This document shows, piece by piece, positions 57,983-64,000 of a stretch of 64,000 nucleotides of DNA. Numbering within the stretch: the first letter of the stretch is position 1; every line of letters starts with the position of its first letter. The notes beneath the pieces are model-generated. The model was not told the DNA's origin and made no database searches. It worked only from the letters and a program-made list of their open reading frames with translations. The stretch lies in assembly GCA_012934845.2 (NCBI GenBank), contig WNNJ02001607.1:1-64000 (forward strand), read 5' to 3'. Source of the stretch: Pomphorhynchus laevis (lineage: Eukaryota > Acanthocephala > Palaeacanthocephala > Echinorhynchida > Pomphorhynchidae). A program made the translations under genes and the position numbers.

Positions 57983-58657
57983 TTAAATGTTTATCTTTGA
58001 TGTATTTAAGCTTTTACTATTAATCAGCTTACCAAAGTAAGCATTTAAGTCATTATATAAAGAATTGTGAATTTTATTTTTATTGCTATTATTTAATCTA
58101 TATTTATACTCTATTGATAGCAGCTTTCTTAATTCACAATTTTCAATTAATTCTCGATTATGGGTACATATATGTTCATTTATTTTATCAAAATTAAGAG
58201 TTTTGCAATTGCATTCTGTTTCTATGATGTTTCTAATATCATCATTACATAATAATTTCAATTCTTTATTATAATTACAAATTTTTCGTCTTAATGGCAG
58301 TATCAGCTTATAACTTATTTTAGGAATATGTTTACTCAAATCTAATTATATTATTTCTTTATTTCTAGAATTATCTAAAAGTATAACAATATTTATATTA
58401 TCTATAAATTTATTAATGAAGTTTATAGTTAGTGTATATTTTTTATTGTTATTATTAACATTTATTGTCCGATTATAGTATTTTGTATTACAATAACTGT
58501 CTATTATACAACTCAACCTATCATAATCGTTAATTAATCTTTGATTTATTGAACAAATGATATTTTTAGAAAAACTTCTTATATTTACAAAAAGATCTTT
58601 TAGCTTATTATCTCTTAAAAGTTGTTTCAATATTTCTAATTGTTCATTTATATACAT
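57983..58657 (-). CDS. Linker region of the Naiad-like element
   Basis: Two successive open frames (58657-58346 and 58339-57983), Asn/Lys/Ile-rich. The second has a Cys pair CNCKTLNFDKINEHICTHN compatible with a metal-binding patch. No known domain, but position between GIY-YIG and RT fits the element. Confidence 0.5.
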
Positions 58658-58782
58658 ATCTTTTTTAATATTTTTAACTCTATTTTTCTTATTCCTTTTA
58701 TCACCATTACTTATTGGTTTGCGTCTAACCGGATTATTATAATATAGTTTTTATTATTTACTATACTACTGCTAATTCCTTC

Positions 58783-59241
58783 AACCACATCATTCAATCC
58801 TAATCGGTACATGAAATTAATCGTTTTAATCCAAAAATATTCTCTTTCTAATAATATTGACTTATTTTCTTCAATAATATTTTCTAAAATAAATAATTTA
58901 CAGTTTTAATATCATGTCCTATTAATCTCATATGTTTATGAAATATAGTTTGACTATTATGCTGTATATTATATATGTGCTGCCTAAAGAAAGTTTAACA
59001 TTCTATATGATTTTCCTTTATATTGCAATCCACATGTACATTTTATTAGATACACTACACCTGCGGTATTGCAGTTGCAATTATTATTAATATTTAATGA
59101 AAAACATTTGTTTGTCGCATTACTTACAATACAATTATTATTTAAAACATCGCAAGTTTTACAACTTTTTCTGTTACATTTAAAAGACCTAAAATTAAAA
59201 TCTTTAGTACTTACGTATGTTTCCAATGTGTTTGAGTACAT
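58783..59241 (-). CDS. N-terminal GIY-YIG endonuclease of the Naiad-like element
   Basis: Open frame 59241-58984 has a Cys-rich stretch (C22, C27, C30, C37, C46) followed by GVVYLIKCTCGLQYKGKS (61-78): GVVYLI stands for GIY and QYKGKS for QYVGKT. After one frame change the domain goes on to REYFWIKTINFMYR and GLNDVV (58855-58783), the usual GIY-YIG end. The Cys cluster upstream of the domain is what I would expect of the N-terminal nuclease in the permuted group. Some of these elements use in-frame UGA for selenocysteine; I did not find clear evidence for it here. Confidence 0.7.
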
Positions 59242-59279
59242 GTAACTTATGTTAAGTCATAATTTTTAATGTTGCTTTT

Positions 59280-59480
59280 TCGGTATCGCCACCTAGTTTA
59301 GCTGACTCATACTAAACTTACAACGGGCCATCCAGCAGCATTTGACAGGGGGATGCCCTGCTTAAGGCAGTTTCAGGCTGGAACAATACCTATAAAGATC
59401 CATGACATTCAATCCACGCTCTACGCGACTGACTATTGGTCATTACCTAGTCTATTAAACGTGATTAAGTGAAGCAGTTT
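59280..59480. other. GC-richer segment next to the Naiad-like element
   Basis: Adjacent to the predicted 5' side of the element, with hairpin potential (GGGCATCCCCC; GGATGGCCC). Possibly its 5' untranslated or terminal repeat region. Contains no CTGATGA. Confidence 0.3.
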
Positions 59481-59529
59481 ACATTTTAAAGTGTAATGCA
59501 AACTTGGAATGCAAACTTCTTCCTTTTTT

Positions 59530-59720
59530 GAAAATTAGCAGAAAAATAATATTAACGTATTAAAATTAACCAATACATAGTTTCGGTATTTCTGACAGAG
59601 GTCATATTACCAGGAAACTAAATTTCACAGGTCAATAATAGAACAAATCTGTCAGTAGATTTGTCAGTAGAACAAATCAAATTAACTAACTGAGTCTACG
59701 TATTTAATATAATTATAAAA
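59530..59720 (-). repeat. Family A partial copy
   Basis: Runs from AATTAGCAGAAAAATAAT to CTAACTGAGTCTACGTATTT; lacks the central part. Confidence 0.6.
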
Positions 59721-59837
59721 TTGAAAGAAAACATAATAATGCTAAATCAAAATTTAATAATTAAAAATTAAGCAATTAACAATTATAAATAATTGTTAAA
59801 AGATTTTATATAATTTATTACAAGTTTAAATTAAAAA

Positions 59838-59998
59838 TGAATGCTGCCTGTGGGAATGGAAATGGATTATATCTTGACGTATCTGATGATGTAACTAAAC
59901 AATTTACAGCACAAATCAGATCAGGTAACTTAGTCTACGTATATTAAATTATAAATTAAATATAATGATACTAAAATACTAAAATTTAAAAAACCTTA
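59838..59998 (-). repeat. Segmental repeat, copy 1
   Basis: About 155 bp nearly identical to 60848-61000; a shorter third copy is at 61575-61632. Contains the exon-like piece described under 60848-61000 and ends in the family A core (ACTTAGTCTACGTA). Confidence 0.85.
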
Positions 59999-60524
59999 TT
60001 TTAGTTCAGAGCGCTACGTAAATTACTGCAGTTTTAGATTTTAAACTGCTTACTCTTGAAATAAAGATGATTATCCGACCATAGCAAACGTCCCTAGCGA
60101 TTTTTTTCACTTTGGATTTTTTCGTGGTAATTCTGAAATTGTTGGTGTTTCGATAAACGCTCAGTGATATCATAGTATAAAATTAATATTATTTTATACT
60201 ATAAATATTATAATATAGTATATAATCTATATATATCATAACATTGCCATTTTCGTTATCTTAACATTAACCAAAATGCTATGAATTTAGAAAAATATGT
60301 TTGTAAATATTTTACAAAAATATTTACAAAAACCTTTTATGATCAAACTTTTACGATCAATTTTTTAAACATTTTATAAAATGATTTACAGTAAAACATA
60401 GTAACGTAGTAGCATAGCATGATAACATATTGAACAATAACGCTCAATATATTTTGCAACAATTCCAAACCACTAAATTTAGAAAACAAAGCACAATTGA
60501 ATAAAGTAGTCTATTTGGTGTTTC

Positions 60525-60809
60525 TCAATCATCGATAGTTTCATCTTCGCTTTCATCAGTTTCATCTTTTATAGGAGAAAAAGGTATTTCACTTAATTCA
60601 GGTTTCGGTTCTTTGTAGTTCATGAAAGTTTCTGCCAGTGATGAATGAAATTCTAAAATTAAACGCTTAACAAATAGACATTTCAGTTTTTAACTTACTA
60701 TCCGGTAATTTCATATTTTGGCATATTTCCATAAATTGGTCAAGGTAAACAAAGGGACCCTTTAAAATTATCCAATTAATCAAACACATTACTTCAGTAA
60801 GTGCAATAC
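60525..60809 (-). CDS. Last two exons of an unrecognised host gene
   Basis: Minus strand: exon 60809-60699 after acceptor TTTTCAG, donor GATA|GTAAGT; intron 60698-60653 (46 nt) ending in TTTTAG; exon 60652-60525 ending in TGA. Both joins keep the frame (phase 1 and 1). The ~79 residues begin IALTEVMCLINWIILKGPF, with a Trp-containing amphipathic helix, pass through DQFMEICQNMKLPDKFHSSL and end in a very acidic tail (DETDESEDETIDD). No family recognised; an acidic tail is common in nuclear and ribosome-biogenesis proteins. The upstream exon is not certain. Confidence 0.6.
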
Positions 60810-60847
60810 CTGAAAACTTGTAACAGGCGGTATTCGTTTAAGTAAGT

Positions 60848-61000
60848 TAAATGCCGCCTGTGGGAATGGAAATGGATTATATCTTGACGTATCTAATGAT
60901 GTAACTAAACAATTTACAGCACAAATCAGATCAGGTAACTTAGTCTACGTATATTAAATTATAAATTAAATATAATGATACTAAAATACTAAAATTTTAT
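60848..61000 (-). repeat. Segmental repeat, copy 2, with exon-like content
   Basis: Read on the minus strand, AATTGTTTAG acts like an acceptor, followed by open codons SLDTSRYNPFPFPQAAF. In this copy the frame extends to IPPVTSFQ at the CAG next to the exon at 60809. This may be an upstream exon of that gene, but its frame does not join the next exon directly. Confidence 0.5.
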
Positions 61001-61179
61001 AATTTACAAATAAAACGATAAATATTCTACCAAGTCGTAAACAAAGGTTCAATTGTTAGCTGCGATTAAAGCTTTAAATTATTGCCAATACTGATAACAG
61101 TCTATTGAATTGGTTTTAACAGTTATAAATAGGTTTTTACAAAGTAACACACGCCAAAACTGTTTGAAGTGGTTAAACA

Positions 61180-61545
61180 GTTTAAACAGTTTTTTTCTAG
61201 GTTCATATGTAGTGCGTTTAAATGTACATTAATTTAATAATTTTATATAAGATTTGATATAAGCTTTTAAACAATATATATCAAGTTAAAATTTAAAATC
61301 TAAACTTAAAATAAAAGTCAATTTTTGTAAATTGACTAATATATAATAAACGATGTATCATAATAAGAATTAGAGATCATATGGATGAACTGCTATGTTA
61401 TCAGGCTTCGGTACCCCTACGCCACGACCCAACACAGCAGCGAGGACAAGTACATGCTAATGACGTATTTCCTCTAATAAAACTTTGTTTATAAAGTATC
61501 TTATTCTAATACAAAGTATATTATTTATTATCTATCCAGAATCCA
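61180..61545 (-). repeat. Family A copy with a Penelope-derived scrap
   Basis: Good copy of the right-hand part of family A, up to TCTTATTCTAATACAAAGTA. Its left edge, 61197-61230, matches the minus-strand sequence at about 57064-57096 of the Naiad-like element (GGTTCATATGTAGTGCGTTT), a small recombined piece. Confidence 0.6.
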
Positions 61546-61574
61546 AGGAAATGGTATAATCAAGATATAATCCA

Positions 61575-61632
61575 AGGAAATGGATTATATCTTGACGTAT
61601 CTAATGATGTAACTAAACAATTTACAGCACAA
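61575..61632 (-). repeat. Segmental repeat, copy 3 (short)
   Basis: Shares GGATTATATCTTGACGTATC and the following 40 bp with copies 1 and 2; bordered by an inverted CCAAGGAAATGG pair. Confidence 0.75.
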
Positions 61633-61654
61633 TGCAATTTTTTGATAATTGCAT

Positions 61655-61800
61655 TGCAAACAGTTTTTTTTAATAATTATAAATAATTATAAATAATTTT
61701 ATATAAGATTTGATATAAGCTTTTAAACAATATATCAAGTTAAAATTTAAATAAAAGTCAATTTTTGTAAATTGACTAACAAATAGTATAAGAAAAAAAA
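61655..61800 (-). repeat. Family A fragment
   Basis: Central module with TCAATTTTTGTAAATTGAC and flanking A/T sequence shared with 61230-61340. Confidence 0.55.
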
Positions 61801-63720
61801 TTAATTAATAAATTTTTTAATAATTTGAAATATTTTTCAGAAATCTAATAGTCGGCAATTAAATAATTTTATATCGATAGAAATATTATTCATAGCCATC
61901 ATTCAGTAAAGCAATGCTATTATTTTTTTGAAGCGTCCATGTTGCCAATATAATGAATAAATTTTTCATTTTATAAATTCGATTATTTCATAACACTTTT
62001 ACGAAATCTATTCTTTAAATTTTCGTGATATAATCTCGTTTTGTTTTGCTAGGGATCTATCATTCAACTATATATCGAAATTGAATTTCAAAACGTCTAA
62101 TATATATCTTTGTTACTTGTAAGCATTTAATGATAAAGATTTTAAATTGTTTTACTTGCCGCTACTTATGAATTATATAAATTTTGTATGCAAAATTTTA
62201 TCTTAGCATGTAGACCAAATGGTATAAATGGGTAGATTGTATAAATACTTGTTATTGCACTGAAGACGATATTCAAGCTCATATACAATAACTGCGATTT
62301 TAAAATGAACAATATCTACCTGTGTATATTTACTAATATCGATAAACTAGTATTTTAATTCCCAATTTGATAATTTATTTATATTTGCAGTAATTATGTT
62401 CTATTACCTAATTATTAGTTAATATTTTTAACAAATATTCATTAGGTTCATATTACAGTAATATAGTTCACTGCTGAATTTCTTGCATATTATCACATAA
62501 ATTCAATAAAACAGATGAGTATTTGTGAGAAGCATCTCGCAAATGTTTGGGAAAAATTTATCTTACCATTGTACCCTGACTCTTACCGTGTTTGAGCTTA
62601 AAACATTTTGTTTTATTTCATTCGACACCGTATTTTCAGTTCATTAAAATCGTACATTTTCGTGAGATTTAAATTATTTAAATTCTTACCGTTTATGTAT
62701 TCAATATTACATTTTTTTTATATTTTAAAATGTGATTTCTATCGTTACATCTCAAACGAATAAAAATGAAAGGATTTAAAAGATTTTTTCTTTTAAAATT
62801 GTAATATCAGTTATATTTGCCGGTGACTATATTTTTTACGCATTTTAGAAATAAAATGCGTAAAAATTATTAATTATTATTTTAAAATTATTAATTTTTA
62901 TTTTATTATATAATTTTTATATTATTAATTATTAATTATTATTTACAACATAATTTAATAAAGCAGATTGTCAAATCAGATTGTTGCCGTTAAGTGCGAA
63001 ATGCTATAAAACCAATTGAACATAAAATACTGAACTTGCAAGATTAGTGTATTTGATCAACGAATTTTTGTCAAATGAAATAATTTATCTTTTGAACAAA
63101 ATATATTTATTTTAATATTATATTTCATACTTATGAATTTATAAATAAATAATTTTGATAAAACGATAATACAGATATTTTAATCAAAGTTAAGGCGGTA
63201 TTTTGTGATATTTGGTTAAATATCGCATTTTGTTGTTTTAGAAAGATATCATCAAATATAATCTCAAGCATTAGCGGCCAACTCGCGACCACTCTGATAT
63301 TTCTTGAATCAATGTATTTTTTAAACCATTTTTATCATTTCTGAAATTAGACATTTTAGTGATTTGAGTCAAAATAAAATCGTCTTTATCAACAGATCAG
63401 TTTTCGCAGAAGCCGGACATTTGCGAGAAATGTGGGTGCACTATAAATTGGCATTAAAATACAATTATATTACATAGAAATCTGTCTAACAATAATATAT
63501 ACCATATAGCTCGGTATAGTTTCACGCCGTTGAATTCTCTAAAAATTATGTAAGTAGTTTGCTAAAGTAGAAACATTCAATAAAATGCAAAATTGAATGT
63601 TTATTTTTATACAAATGATTGATATAAAGCCCGTAATGCTAAGCAGATAGACATCAAATTGCCAAATGATTTTTAACTATTTGCAAGGATTAACTATTTA
63701 CAGTCCTCCATATTCCTTGT
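61801..63720. other. AT-rich intergenic region
   Basis: No gene or repeat supported; low-complexity ATTATTAATTAT at 62870-62950. Confidence 0.45.
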
Positions 63721-63722
63721 TG

Positions 63723-63782
63723 AAACCCTATATGGGTTTTAGCAAGAAACCCTATATGGGTTTAGTCTAAACCCTATATGGG
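63723..63782. repeat. Triple palindrome AAACCCTATATGGGTTT
   Basis: A 17-bp perfect palindrome at 63723-63739 and 63747-63763, and a third, slightly altered one at 63768-63783. Confidence 0.85.
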
Positions 63783-64000
63783 CTTAGCTATGCGGACTAG
63801 ATTAATTAACACTGTCGAAGATGATAATCTCGTGAAACTAACGGTGTTGATAATTTTATGAAAATGCATTACTGCTTTTGATGTGTACATAACTTGTATT
63901 ATATTTGATTTTTGATATTTATAGTACCCCTATATTCTAGGAGTAAAAAAAATTTTCATAAGCTATTGATCAATGCTTTATGGAAGAATTACCTTATAAT

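Larger units (their letters stand above)
56280..59260 (-). mobile_element. Naiad/Chlamys-type Penelope-like element, decayed
   Basis: On the minus strand the order is Cys-rich segment, GIY-YIG nuclease, linker, then reverse transcriptase: the permuted layout with an N-terminal endonuclease that distinguishes Naiad/Chlamys elements from classical Penelope. Several frame breaks and a loss between RT blocks near 56650-56800 make it a fossil copy. A ~200-bp internal duplication (ATCAGCTTACCAAAGTAAGC at about 57830 and 58022) lies in the linker region. Confidence 0.75.

Noticed and set aside
59280-59480. A hammerhead near the 5' end of the Naiad-like element
   Set aside because: Shares only GGATG-type words with the 13-kb motif; no CTGATGA or GAAA box.
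63260-63310. A second hAT end (GCGGCCAACTCGCGACC)
   Set aside because: Resembles the 28.8-kb MITE end but has no CAG terminus, partner or target duplication.

Overview
The window is metazoan nuclear DNA, very AT-rich and dominated by mobile-element debris. Animal origin is inferred from recognisable host genes: a cAMP-dependent protein kinase regulatory subunit, mitochondrial ATP synthase subunit g, a class A seven-helix receptor and a beta-tubulin-like tail. Where introns can be inferred they are either about 45-50 nt or kilobase-sized and filled with repeats. I cannot name the species; the element mix (CR1/L2-like and RTE-like LINEs, two kinds of Penelope-like element, hammerhead-bearing repeats, foldback elements) fits an invertebrate.

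Layout. 0-2.5 kb: long open CR1/L2-type LINE reading frame ending in an ATT-repeat tail. 2.7-2.9 kb: first copy of a repeat with a hammerhead-ribozyme core. 3.1-8.0 kb: near-perfect inverted repeat, two 1651-bp arms around a broken LINE endonuclease. 8-11.7 kb: copies of a dispersed repeat (family A here) and another LINE endonuclease relic. 11.9-20.5 kb: exons of one or two unrecognised plus-strand genes, whose introns hold a ~300-bp tandem repeat with a hammerhead-like fold, two large hairpins and a Penelope GIY-YIG fragment. 20.7-25 kb: minisatellite, MULE-like relic and possible small exons. 25.75 kb: ATP synthase g. 27.4-28.1 kb: tandem retrozyme-like units with hammerhead cores. 28.8 kb: hAT-type MITE with its target duplication. 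30.6 kb: beta-tubulin tail. 32-33.2 kb: intronless PKA regulatory subunit. 34-44.7 kb: LINE relics of several clades, a cluster of CRE-like palindromes, and pieces of an element with a possible restriction-like endonuclease. 45 kb: receptor gene. 46-56 kb: mostly AT-rich sequence with local repeats. 56.3-59.3 kb: decayed Penelope-like element with its GIY-YIG domain on the N-terminal side, as in the Naiad/Chlamys group. 60.5-60.8 kb: last two exons of an unrecognised minus-strand gene, beside a segment present three times.

The host genes show no operon or shared pathway. The most interesting theme is RNA-based mobility: two unrelated repeat families with hammerhead-type folds lie among two kinds of Penelope-like retroelement, whose enzymes have been proposed to move small ribozyme-bearing retroelements. 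All calls come from reading the sequence; no database search or folding program was run.
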